Shown in pieces: positions 1-6,006 of a stretch of DNA of 6,144 nucleotides. A program made the translations under genes and the position numbers. Position 1 is the stretch's first letter, and each line of letters opens with the position of its first letter. The notes below the pieces were generated by a model, which was not told where the DNA came from, did no database searches, and saw only the letters and a list, made by a program, of their open reading frames with translations. Source of the DNA: Gemmatimonadota bacterium (lineage in GTDB: Bacteria; Gemmatimonadota; Gemmatimonadetes; Longimicrobiales; Gaopeijiaceae); NCBI GenBank assembly GCA_007129525.1, contig SKVI01000185.1, positions 1 to 6,144 of the forward strand, written 5' to 3'.

Positions 1-272
1 TCCACCTGGTAGTCGGCATAGGGCCAGTTGCCGTCCTCCACCGCCCAGTGGAGCTCCCGGTAGCGGTGCGCCACCTCGAACATGGTGGCGCTGAAGCCGG
101 CGAACTGGTCGCCCACCTGCTGGAACCGCTCGTCCACGTCACCCGTGATCCATGCAGCCCCTCCCTCGCCCTGACCCTCCAGGGTCTCGGGGCTGGGAGG
201 CGGCTCGCAGCCCGCGAGGGCCAGGAGGAGGAGAGCGAAGAGGGAAGGAAGGCTCGGTGTCGAATGAGGCAT
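1..272 (-). CDS. Small predicted lipoprotein, N-terminal part (gene runs off the left edge)
   Basis: The first 90 codons are visible on the minus strand, starting at an ATG at 270-272. Residues 1-22 form a lipoprotein signal peptide: a hydrophobic stretch FALLLLALAGC ends in a lipobox (L-A-G-C) with the lipidated cysteine at about residue 22, followed by a Pro/Glu/Gly-rich linker. Lgt, encoded two genes upstream, would modify this cysteine. The mature part then reads as a helical segment with RFQQVGDQFAGF, followed by HRYRELHWAVEDGNWPYADY, rich in aromatic residues. I recall similar Trp/Tyr-rich segments in small secreted proteins, some linked to cytochromes, but I cannot name the family. There is no CXXCH heme motif in the visible part. 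The start has no strong Shine-Dalgarno sequence, and the n-region has little positive charge, so an upstream non-ATG start is possible. It lies 80 bases after pncA on the same strand and may be the last gene of that operon. The reading frame and lipobox are directly seen; function is unknown. Confidence 0.72.
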   Translation of the reverse strand, partial: MPHSTPSLPSLFALLLLALAGCEPPPSPETLEGQGEGGAAWITGDVDERFQQVGDQFAGFSATMFEVAHRYRELHWAVEDGNWPYADYQV

Positions 273-352
273 GGGACCGGGGAGTTGGGGTGAGGGTCGA
301 GGGCGGATGCGGGGTCGCGGAGAGTCCGCCGGCGCGGCGAGCCTGGTCCTGC

Positions 353-991
353 CTAAAGGTTCAGCTCGCCCTTCTCCACGATCCGGACGCCCTGCTCCTC
401 GAGCCCGGCGCGCAGTTCGTCGTCACCGGAGGGATCCACCGAGCGGGTGAGATCCCATACCAGGGTGGTGCGGAACCCGGCCTCCACGGCGTCCTCGGCA
501 GTCCACTGCACGCAGAAGTCCCGGGCCAGCCCGCAGATCACCACCTCTTCCACGTCCCGCTCCCGCAGGTAGCCGGCCAGACCCGTGGGCGGACGGTCGC
601 CCCCGGGACCCCAGTTGTTCCGAAAGCCCGAGTAGGAATCCACCCGGGAGTCCGTGCCCTTCCGGATCACCGCGTCAACCCGCTTCCACGGCAGTTGGGG
701 GTAGAGCTCGGCCCCGGGGGTGCCCTGGACGCAGTGGTCCGGCCACAGGATCTGGTCGTGGCCGTGCAGTTGGGTGGTCTCCAGGGGTTCGGCGTCGTCG
801 TGGTTCGAGGCGAAGGAGGCGTGGTCCGGGGGATGCCAGTCCTGCGTGGCCACCTTCACAGGGAAGGCGCCGGACTCCATGAGCTCCCAGACGCCCGGAA
901 TGATGGCGTCGCCCCCTCCCACGGCCAGGCTCCCGCCAGGGAGGAAATCGGGTTGGACGTCGACGACGATGAGCGCTCGGACGTGGGCCAT
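353..991 (-). CDS. pncA: Nicotinamidase (isochorismatase-family amidohydrolase)
   Basis: This cytoplasmic enzyme hydrolyses nicotinamide to nicotinate and ammonia, feeding the Preiss-Handler route of NAD salvage. The 212-residue length matches the E. coli enzyme (about 213). All key positions are visible: the catalytic triad Asp11 (in ALIVVDVQPDF), Lys111 (in VIRKGTD) and Cys160 (in GLARDFCV), and metal ligands Asp51, His53 and His57 (TQDWHPPDHASF) plus His86 (WPDHCVQGT). The segment VDSYSGF near residue 120 is also typical of true nicotinamidases rather than generic isochorismatases. Position 157 is Arg where many homologues have Thr (GLATDYCV), a mild variation. An in-frame ATG 24 bases upstream exists, but the ATG at 989-991 is preceded by a near-perfect Shine-Dalgarno at 8-base spacing, and the protein then begins MAHVRALIVVDVQ as in the family, so I chose it. 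The gene lies 90 bases after lgt on the same strand. The family assignment is firm; co-transcription with lgt is inferred. Confidence 0.96.
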   Translation of the reverse strand: MAHVRALIVVDVQPDFLPGGSLAVGGGDAIIPGVWELMESGAFPVKVATQDWHPPDHASFASNHDDAEPLETTQLHGHDQILWPDHCVQGTPGAELYPQLPWKRVDAVIRKGTDSRVDSYSGFRNNWGPGGDRPPTGLAGYLRERDVEEVVICGLARDFCVQWTAEDAVEAGFRTTLVWDLTRSVDPSGDDELRAGLEEQGVRIVEKGELNL

Positions 992-998
992 GACGGTT

Positions 999-1006
999 CC
1001 CTCCTT
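999..1006 (-). promoter_or_regulatory. Shine-Dalgarno sequence that fixes the pncA start
   Basis: On the minus strand this reads AAGGAGGG, essentially the full anti-16S complement, and ends 7-8 bases before the ATG at 989-991. It lies inside the longer reading frame that would begin at the ATG at 1013-1015. This argues that the downstream ATG is the real start. Confidence 0.8.
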
Positions 1007-1044
1007 GCCTTCCATGAAGGATTGCGGTGCAGGCCGGAGCCATG

Positions 1045-1062
1045 GGGACCCGGGCGGGTCCC
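1045..1062 (-). repeat. Perfect GC-rich inverted repeat between lgt and pncA
   Basis: The minus strand reads GGGACCC-GCCC-GGGTCCC, a perfect 7-bp stem with a 4-base loop, placed 20 bases after the lgt stop. No U-tract follows, so it is not a canonical intrinsic terminator. It could stabilise the 3' end of an lgt message, attenuate read-through into pncA, or do nothing. The stem is directly seen; the role is unknown. Confidence 0.45.
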
Positions 1063-1081
1063 GGCGCCGACCGGTGTCACC

Positions 1082-1969
1082 TTACCGGCTGCCACGCCTC
1101 CGGGTTCCGGTCTTCCGCTCCCGGCGCCGCGCTTCGGCTCGACTCTCCGAGCCGGCACGCTCCGGGGGATCCTGGACCGGGTCGTGGGTCAGCACCCAGA
1201 TGAGCATGACCAGGCCCAGCAGCCCCATGAGACCGGAGAAGATCTGCGAGAGGGTGAGCTCCATGAAGACCGTCCGCTCCTCGCGCACGTACATAAGCCC
1301 GAACCGGATCCACCCGTAGAGACCGATGAAGGACCACGTGAGCACGCCGGGTCGGGGTCGAAGCCGCTCCCGTACAAGGAAGAGTCCGCCGGCGATCCCC
1401 AGGTTCTTGGCCGATTCGTAGAGCTGGGTGGGATGGCGGCAACTCTCGGGGGGGAAGGCCATGTGCTCGTTCTGCGAGTAGTCCACGCAGAAGGGACCGT
1501 CATAGGGGGTGCCGTACATCTCGGCATTGATGAAGTTGGCGATCCGCCCCAGCGCCAGGGCCGCCGCCACCGGCACGGCGATGCGATCCGTGAGCCGGTA
1601 GATTCCGATGCCGTGGCGGTTGGCGAACCAGATCACCGCCAGGACGATGCCCAGCAGGCCGCCATGGAAGGCCAGCCCGCCTCGCCACACCGCGATCCAC
1701 GCCGCCGGATCGAAGCCGTATCGATCGAACTCGAAGACGAAGACATGGAAGAATCGGGCCCCCACCAGCGCCGCGGTGATGGCCACCAGGACGAAGGTTT
1801 CGGCGCTCTCTTCCGTCAGGTTCCGGATCCGGTCCTGTTGCGCCGCCTTTCTGAGCGACAGCCAGACGAAGAGCATGCCCAGGATGTAGGGCAGTGAGTA
1901 CCACCGGACCCCGAACCCCTCTCCGATGCGAAAGAGGAACGGGTCGAAGTTGTGGATGATGGGATCCAA
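1082..1969 (-). CDS. lgt: Prolipoprotein diacylglyceryl transferase
   Basis: This inner-membrane enzyme transfers diacylglycerol from phosphatidylglycerol to the lipobox cysteine of prolipoproteins, the first step of lipoprotein maturation. The 295 residues carry the family hallmarks in order: a hydrophobic first segment with YSLPYILGMLF (about 24-34), GARFFHVFVFE (70-80), WRGGLAFHGGLLG with the conserved His102 (95-107), the signature GRIANFINAEMYG (141-153, with Arg142, Asn145 and Glu150), RHPTQLYES (178-186, His179), and WIRFGLMYVRE with Arg222. About seven membrane segments are apparent. The start is a TTG at 1967-1969: no ATG or GTG lies nearby in frame, MDPIIHNFDP is a typical Lgt N-terminus, and a Shine-Dalgarno lies 7 bases upstream. 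Two cysteines (161 and 177) flank the loop before the RHP motif. The last 25 or so residues form an Arg-rich hydrophilic tail not essential to the family. Only 8 bases separate this start from the stop of the upstream regulator, suggesting coupled translation. The identification is firm. Confidence 0.97.
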   Translation of the reverse strand: MDPIIHNFDPFLFRIGEGFGVRWYSLPYILGMLFVWLSLRKAAQQDRIRNLTEESAETFVLVAITAALVGARFFHVFVFEFDRYGFDPAAWIAVWRGGLAFHGGLLGIVLAVIWFANRHGIGIYRLTDRIAVPVAAALALGRIANFINAEMYGTPYDGPFCVDYSQNEHMAFPPESCRHPTQLYESAKNLGIAGGLFLVRERLRPRPGVLTWSFIGLYGWIRFGLMYVREERTVFMELTLSQIFSGLMGLLGLVMLIWVLTHDPVQDPPERAGSESRAEARRRERKTGTRRRGSR

Positions 1970-1976
1970 GGGGATG

Positions 1977-1986
1977 CCTACCTCTT
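1977..1986 (-). promoter_or_regulatory. Ribosome-binding site of lgt, overlapping the regulator's stop codon
   Basis: The minus strand reads AAGAGGTAGG, with the TAG stop of the AraC-type gene (1978-1980) inside it, and the TTG start of lgt follows after 7 bases. This supports the TTG start and implies that ribosomes finishing the regulator gene could feed or gate initiation at lgt. Confidence 0.65.
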
Positions 1987-2796
1987 TTCTGCGTGGTCGT
2001 CCCGCAGCCCTGCCACCTCATCGAAGAAGGCGCGGGAGACCGTTTCGAAGGCTCCCTTCTCACGGAGCTCGGACGGCGTGTAGGGCACCACCGACCGAAT
2101 TGCCCGCCTCAGCGCCTGATCTCCGGAGTAACCGCAGGCCACGCCCACCGTGTAGACAGAGTGCCCCGGGTCGTCCAGTAGGGCCGAGGCGAAGAGCACC
2201 CGCATCCAGAGGAGGAGCCGCCTGGGGTTCGGAAGTTGTGAGCGCTGGCACCAACGCAGGAGGGTCGAAGGCGAGAAGTCCAGCTCCCGGGCGAGGTCTC
2301 GGGGGTGGCCGCCTGCCATGACGGTGTCCACCGCGGCGTCCAGGAGGGCACGGGCCCGACCCGTGAGCGGTACTCCGTAGTCGTGAGTCAGGAGCTGCCG
2401 AAGCTGCTGGGAGCGGGCGCTCAGGAGGCGCTTGCGAATGGCCTCCGAGCTCACGTCCTCGTCCACCTGGAGAATCTCGGCGATGCCCCAGTCCCCCATG
2501 GTCCAGAGGTCGCGGTAGCGTTCGGGCGGGGTTTCCAGCGCCGCCACCACGGTGGCCGACGGATAGGACTTCAGGACGCTCTTTAGCTGGGGCGAGGGCT
2601 CATCGGAATCCTCCTGACCGTGGTAGGGATCCACCACGATGACTGCCGCCGGCGGGGCCTCCGCCACCACCTCCCGGAGGTCGTCCCAGTCATCCACCGT
2701 GGTGAGGTGAAAGCGACGACGGGCCACCCGCTGCAGGCGATCTCGCAGGAGGCGATCCGGATGCAGCACGACGAGGGGACGTGGAGCGGGCTTCAT
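1978..2796 (-). CDS. AraC-family transcriptional regulator with degenerate receiver-like N-terminal domain
   Basis: This is a 272-residue soluble protein. Residues 7-125 have the alternating strand/helix pattern of a response-regulator receiver: PLVVLHPD (strand 1), AAVIVVDPYHG (strand 3, with Asp56 where the phosphoacceptor would sit), ATVVAALETP (strand 4) and IAEILQVDED (strand 5). The usual acidic pair after strand 1 is reduced to one Asp (Asp14), the switch Ser/Thr after strand 4 is Ala, and the strand-5 Lys is absent, so conventional phosphorylation is doubtful. Residues 147-246 form an AraC-type double helix-turn-helix: HPRDLARELDFSPSTLLRWCQ (164-184) and SVYTVGVACGYSGDQALRRA (213-232), closing with YTPSELRE as in the family. 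The ATG start has GGAG at 6-base spacing. It follows the TPR gene by 60 bases and precedes lgt by 8. The DNA-binding call is firm; the pseudo-receiver reading is inferred from the pattern, and the targets and signal are unknown. Confidence 0.87.
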   Translation of the reverse strand: MKPAPRPLVVLHPDRLLRDRLQRVARRRFHLTTVDDWDDLREVVAEAPPAAVIVVDPYHGQEDSDEPSPQLKSVLKSYPSATVVAALETPPERYRDLWTMGDWGIAEILQVDEDVSSEAIRKRLLSARSQQLRQLLTHDYGVPLTGRARALLDAAVDTVMAGGHPRDLARELDFSPSTLLRWCQRSQLPNPRRLLLWMRVLFASALLDDPGHSVYTVGVACGYSGDQALRRAIRSVVPYTPSELREKGAFETVSRAFFDEVAGLRDDHAEKR

Positions 2797-2856
2797 GTGT
2801 GTCTCCAGCTTGGGGTGCGAGATTCGAAGGCGGTACCGGACTGGAATACAAGGCCG

Positions 2857-4155
2857 TCAGCCGCCGGAACGGTCGCCGAGGGTGCTCAGGACGCGCTGGA
2901 CCAACTCATCGTGGGGCCTTTGCTGCTCGGTGTCCAGAAGCTGAGCCTGAGCCTCCACCGCCTCCAGGGCCTTGAGCTCGGTCTTGATGGTGTCCAGCAG
3001 GAGATCGGCGGCCAGCTCTCCAGCGTCGCCGTCCCGGGCCTGTGCTCCGGACTCGGCCCGCGCGGCCGCCTCTTTGGCCACCTGTTTGAGGTCCAGCGCG
3101 GTGGCTCCTCGAGCCACGTCGGCCCACGCTTCCGGGGCTCCGGGACCGTCCCACCACCGGTCCAGTTCCTTGCGGGCCCAGTCGAAGGCGTCCCTGTCAC
3201 CCACCTGGCCGGCGGCCCGAGCCAGGGCACCCAGCGTCCGTCCCCGTTCGTCGCCCTGGACCCGTCTGGCAGCCTCCCGGAGTACGGAGAACCCGTGCTG
3301 AAACTGCCCGGTCTGAAACCAGAAAATGCCCATGTCCCGGGCCATCTCGGGGACGCGGTCGTCGTCCGGCGTGAGCACGTCCAGCGCTTCACGGGCAGAG
3401 GAGAGGGCCCGTCCGGTGTTTCCGGCCCTGGACTCCAGGAGGAAGAGGTCATGCAAGACCTCGACCTCCATGTTCCGCATGTTCTGGCGACCGGCCCGCC
3501 GCACCGCCTTGATATAGCTCTGCCGGGCCGCCGGGTAGGCGCCCCGCTCCATCATCATGCGGCCGTGGGCCAGGTACGCCAGCACGTACGGCTCCCAATC
3601 CTTGACCTGCCGGGCCAGTCCCAGTGCCCGCTGAAACCACGACTCGGCCCGGGCCGGCTGACCCAGCTCGCGGACTGCGTAGCCGATCTCCAGTGCGAGC
3701 CTGGCGTTCCTGGGGGCGCACAGCGATGCCGCCTGGAGGAACTCCAGTGCGGTGAGCGGCGTGCCGGAGCTTTCGGCCCAGGTAGCGATTCGTCCGCATG
3801 CCGCGGCCAGGGCGTCGCCGTCGGCCTCGTCGGGACGTTCCACCGCAGGGATCAGGGCCGTCAGATCACCCTTCAGATCGGCCTTGGCCGCCGGGATCGA
3901 ACGTTCGATCTCCTGGCGTCGCCGTTGGGGAGCGTCAGAGTCGAAGAGGCCCTTGCGTTCGTCCGGCTCGAACTCGGCCCAGAGAAGCACTGAGCGCAGG
4001 GACTTCCACAAGATGACGCCGACCTCGCTCCGGATCTCCTCCAGAATCGAGAGCCCCTCGGGGCCGGGCGAGTCGGCGTCCCGGAGAAGGGGTGGTGGAA
4101 TGCGCCACCTGCGGATCTCGTCCTCGTTGGCTTCCTGCTCCTTCACTGAAGGCAT
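2857..4155 (-). CDS. TPR-repeat protein of unknown function
   Basis: This is a 432-residue protein with no signal peptide or membrane segment, so it is probably cytoplasmic. The first 110 residues are charged, with one amphipathic helix (about 35-62, SILEEIRSEVGVILWKSLRS). Residues 115-330 form a tandem helical-hairpin array of the tetratricopeptide type. The clearest units are 152-183 (IGYAVRELGQPARAESWFQRA), 191-222 (AHGRMMMERGAYPAARQSY), 232-262 (ESRAGNTGRALSSAREALDV) and 272-300. They show the small-residue and Tyr/Phe spacing of TPR helices A and B. The C-terminal 70 residues are Ala/Glu/Gln-rich and may form a coiled coil (about 352-408). TPR arrays bind proteins or peptides; nothing visible shows an enzymatic site. 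It is the first gene of the minus-strand run and has a weak Shine-Dalgarno (AAGGGGG, 4-base spacing). Its position just before the AraC-type gene suggests it may act as sensor or partner for that regulator, which is an inference only. Confidence 0.85.
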   Translation of the reverse strand: MPSVKEQEANEDEIRRWRIPPPLLRDADSPGPEGLSILEEIRSEVGVILWKSLRSVLLWAEFEPDERKGLFDSDAPQRRRQEIERSIPAAKADLKGDLTALIPAVERPDEADGDALAAACGRIATWAESSGTPLTALEFLQAASLCAPRNARLALEIGYAVRELGQPARAESWFQRALGLARQVKDWEPYVLAYLAHGRMMMERGAYPAARQSYIKAVRRAGRQNMRNMEVEVLHDLFLLESRAGNTGRALSSAREALDVLTPDDDRVPEMARDMGIFWFQTGQFQHGFSVLREAARRVQGDERGRTLGALARAAGQVGDRDAFDWARKELDRWWDGPGAPEAWADVARGATALDLKQVAKEAAARAESGAQARDGDAGELAADLLLDTIKTELKALEAVEAQAQLLDTEQQRPHDELVQRVLSTLGDRSGG

Positions 4156-4242
4156 GCTTCCCCCTTATGCGGCTCGTGGAGTGGCGCAAAATGACCGGAC
4201 GCCCTGGAATCACCCGAAGGCTCAGACGCGAAGCAAAATCAA

Positions 4243-4270
4243 GCTATAAGAGTCTCCCGACTCCTGTCCA
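4243..4270 (-). promoter_or_regulatory. Candidate sigma70-type promoter for the TPR/regulator/lgt run
   Basis: On the minus strand a -35-like TGGACA (4265-4270, five of six matches to TTGACA) is followed after 16 bases by TATAGC (4243-4248, four of six matches to TATAAT). Transcription would start near 4236, giving a leader of about 80 bases before the ATG at 4155. It is the best such pair I found on this strand in the gap. The consensus is that of E. coli and may not apply to this organism. Confidence 0.4.
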
Positions 4271-4335
4271 GTCTCTTTTTTTCTGGGCATGGTGCAGCCC
4301 AATTCACGCGTCAACCCCGGCCAGTCCGGATCGTG

Positions 4336-4356
4336 CCGGTGGATTCTGCCCACCGG
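4336..4356. repeat. GC-rich inverted repeat (hairpin) in the divergent region
   Basis: CCGGTGG-ATTCTGC-CCACCGG is a perfect 7-bp stem with a 7-base loop. A second small stem, GGTG-CTTTT-CACC, follows at 4357-4369. Whether they are transcribed depends on where the transporter's promoter lies. If its start is downstream near 4420, these act, if at all, as DNA. The role is unknown. Confidence 0.4.
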
Positions 4357-4383
4357 GGTGCTTTTCACCGAGCCCGCCGAGTG

Positions 4384-4413
4384 TTAACTCTTTTCGCGTT
4401 CGTGACCTGAAAT
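4384..4413 (+). promoter_or_regulatory. Weak candidate promoter for the AbgT-type gene
   Basis: TTAACT (4384-4389) and TGAAAT (4408-4413) are 18 bases apart, each matching four of six sigma70 consensus positions. The -10-like element would lie inside the 19-bp palindrome, which would suit repression by occlusion. The match is poor and this placement is tentative. Confidence 0.25.
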
Positions 4414-4423
4414 GAATTCAGGT
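4405..4423. promoter_or_regulatory. Operator-like 19-bp palindrome upstream of the AbgT-type gene
   Basis: ACCTGAA-N5-TTCAGGT is a perfect 7-bp inverted repeat with a 5-base AT-rich centre, 41 bases before the transporter's GTG start. Its half-site spacing, one helical turn centre to centre, is what a dimeric repressor or activator would use. No obvious dimeric repressor gene lies in the window. The adjacent AraC-type regulator is a less natural fit because that family usually binds direct repeats. The palindrome is seen directly; its role as an operator is inferred. Confidence 0.5.
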
Positions 4424-4451
4424 AATCGTGGGGAACTTGAGAGCGGATGGC

Positions 4452-4458
4452 AAGGAGG
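4452..4458 (+). promoter_or_regulatory. Shine-Dalgarno that places the transporter start at GTG 4465
   Basis: AAGGAGG lies 6 bases before the GTG at 4465-4467. The in-frame ATG at 4447 lies upstream of it, so starting there would bury this ribosome-binding site in codons 2 to 4. The GTG is therefore preferred. Confidence 0.75.
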
Positions 4459-4464
4459 CGTTGC

Positions 4465-6006
4465 GTGTCCCAGCAGAGCCCGGTGGAGGTAGAGCGATCA
4501 GGTGCAACGGGATGGGCCGATCGAGTACTCAACTTCGTGGAGCGTACAGGCAACCGTCTCCCGGATCCCATCACCCTCTTCGTCATCTTCGCCGGCCTGG
4601 TGCTGGTGGCTTCGTGGCTGTCGCACGTGCTGGGGGCTTCGGCCACCCACCCCGGGACCCAGGAGGAGATCCGGGCCGTGAACCTGCTCACGGGTGAAAG
4701 CATCCAGCGGATTCTCATCGACATGCCCCGGACCTTCACCGACTTCCCACCCCTTGGGCTGGTCCTGGTGGTGATGATCGGAATCGGTGTTGCGGAGCGG
4801 ACCGGGCTCATCGAGACGGCCCTGAAGGCGTTTGTCAGAGGCATGCCCGACTGGCTCGTCACCGCGGGAATCGTGCTGGCGGGCCTGATGTCGTCGCTGG
4901 CGGTGGATGCGGGATACGTGGTCCTGATCCCGCTGGGAGCGGTCATCTTCCACGGCATGGGCCGACACCCCATCGCAGGACTGGCCGCGGCCTTCGCGGG
5001 AGTCTCGGGAGGGTTCTCGTCCAACATCTTCCTCACCGCCATCGACCCGCTGCTGGCCAGCTTTACCGAACCGGCGGCCCACCTGCTGGATCCCACGTAC
5101 GGGGTCGACGTGACCGCGAATTGGTGGATCATGGCGGCTCTGGTTCCGGTGTTCACGCTGGGGGCGACGTGGGTCACCGAGCGGATTCTGGAACCCAGGC
5201 TAGGTGAGTACACCGGCGGGCTGGAGGTGGAAAAGCAGGAGGACCTGACGCCGGCGGAGGTCCGGGGGCTGTGGGCCGCCGGACTCACGGTACTGCTCAC
5301 ATTGGCCATCGTGGCCTGGATGGCCATCCCCGTCGACGGGGTGCTCCGGGGCGACGAAGGTGAGCTGGATCCGCTCCTCTCGTCCATCGTGGCCATCATG
5401 CTCTTCGTCTTCTTCCTGCCTGGCCTGGTCTACGGGCTGGTGTCGGGGAAGATCAAGAGCGACAAGGAGGTGGCGGCCATGACCTCCGAAACCATGTCGT
5501 CCATGGGCGCCTACATCGTTCTGGCCTTCGCCGCCGCCCACTTCATCGCCTTCTTCGACTGGTCCAACCTCGGACTCATCGTGGCCATCAGCGGCGCGGC
5601 GGGGCTCGAGGCGGTGGGCTTCACCGGGGTCCCGCTCCTGGTGGCCTTCATCTTCGTGTCGGCCACCATCAACCTCTTCATCGGGAGTGCGTCGGCCAAG
5701 TGGGCGATCATGGCGCCGGTCTTCGTGCCCATGCTCATGCTCCTGGGCTACTCGCCTGAACTGACCCAGGCCGCCTACCGGATCGGGGACTCCTTCACAA
5801 ACATCCTCACGCCCCTGCTTCCGTACTATCCGCTGGTGATCATCTTCGCCCAGAAGTACGAGAAGGACATCGGGCTCGGCACGCTGATCTCGGCCATGCT
5901 CCCCTACTCGGTGGTCTTCGCCCTGACCTCGGTGCCCCTGTTGGTGCTGTGGGTGGTCCTGGGGATCCCACTGGGACCCGGCGCGCCCATGGAGTACTTC
6001 CAGTAG
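4465..6006 (+). CDS. AbgT-family transporter (p-aminobenzoyl-glutamate / antimetabolite transporter family)
   Basis: This is a 513-residue polytopic inner-membrane protein, typical of the family (about 500). Characterised members are AbgT, which takes up p-aminobenzoyl-glutamate, and YdaH and MtrF, reported as proton-driven exporters of sulfonamide-type antimetabolites. The N-terminal part has WADRVLNFVERTGNRLPDPITLF (17-39), typical of the family, then AERTGLIE (110-117) and SGGFSSNIFLTAIDPLL (181-197). Residues reported as functionally important in YdaH/MtrF line up: Asp194 (LTAIDPL), Trp413 (GSASAKWA), Pro431 (GYSPELTQ) and Arg439 (AAYRIGDS), with the Trp-Pro-Arg spacing of 18 and 8 preserved and Asn403 ten residues before the Trp. 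About ten or more hydrophobic segments plus two re-entrant-like hairpins are apparent. The GTG start is chosen from its Shine-Dalgarno; the ATG at 4447 would add six residues. It is divergent from the TPR operon and has no co-directional partner here, such as abgA or abgB hydrolase genes, so the substrate and direction of transport are unresolved. Confidence 0.93.
   Translation: MSQQSPVEVERSGATGWADRVLNFVERTGNRLPDPITLFVIFAGLVLVASWLSHVLGASATHPGTQEEIRAVNLLTGESIQRILIDMPRTFTDFPPLGLVLVVMIGIGVAERTGLIETALKAFVRGMPDWLVTAGIVLAGLMSSLAVDAGYVVLIPLGAVIFHGMGRHPIAGLAAAFAGVSGGFSSNIFLTAIDPLLASFTEPAAHLLDPTYGVDVTANWWIMAALVPVFTLGATWVTERILEPRLGEYTGGLEVEKQEDLTPAEVRGLWAAGLTVLLTLAIVAWMAIPVDGVLRGDEGELDPLLSSIVAIMLFVFFLPGLVYGLVSGKIKSDKEVAAMTSETMSSMGAYIVLAFAAAHFIAFFDWSNLGLIVAISGAAGLEAVGFTGVPLLVAFIFVSATINLFIGSASAKWAIMAPVFVPMLMLLGYSPELTQAAYRIGDSFTNILTPLLPYYPLVIIFAQKYEKDIGLGTLISAMLPYSVVFALTSVPLLVLWVVLGIPLGPGAPMEYFQ

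Larger units (their letters stand above)
4156..4464. other. Divergent intergenic control region between the TPR gene and the AbgT-type gene
   Basis: These 309 bases carry no credible gene. They are visibly less GC-rich than the flanking coding DNA, with AT pockets near 4231-4250 and 4381-4425. They hold a candidate minus-strand promoter, a run of seven T (4276-4282), a GAGTC-TCCC-GACTC stem just before that run (4250-4263), a strong hairpin (4336-4356), and a palindrome with a weak plus-strand promoter candidate (4384-4423). The first part is the leader of the TPR operon and the last part is the leader of the transporter. Confidence 0.75.

Noticed and set aside
992..1015. Upstream ATG for pncA adding eight residues
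   Set aside because: The added codons contain the strong Shine-Dalgarno that serves the downstream ATG, and homologous proteins start close to the VVDVQ strand.
152..1897. Long plus-strand open frame (581 codons) opposite the lipoprotein, pncA and lgt genes
   Set aside because: It runs antisense through three genes, two of them with unmistakable family motifs. Its peptide is low-complexity His/Pro/Gly/Arg sequence with no recognisable domain, as expected from the GC-rich opposite strand.
2620..3993. Plus-strand open frame of 457 codons opposite the regulator and TPR genes
   Set aside because: It crosses the boundary of two real genes and shows no domain or credible start; the minus-strand proteins have coherent helical repeats and HTH motifs.
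4245..4250. TATAAG as a plus-strand -10 element
   Set aside because: No reasonable -35 element lies 16-18 bases upstream, and it would give a leader over 200 bases long.
4447..4464. ATG start for the transporter at 4447
   Set aside because: It has only a weak upstream ribosome-binding site, while its own codons 2-4 form AAGGAGG at ideal spacing for the GTG at 4465.
4365..5399. Minus-strand open frame of 344 codons opposite the transporter
   Set aside because: The peptide is Ser/Thr/Arg-rich without domains, and the plus strand encodes a clear AbgT-family protein.
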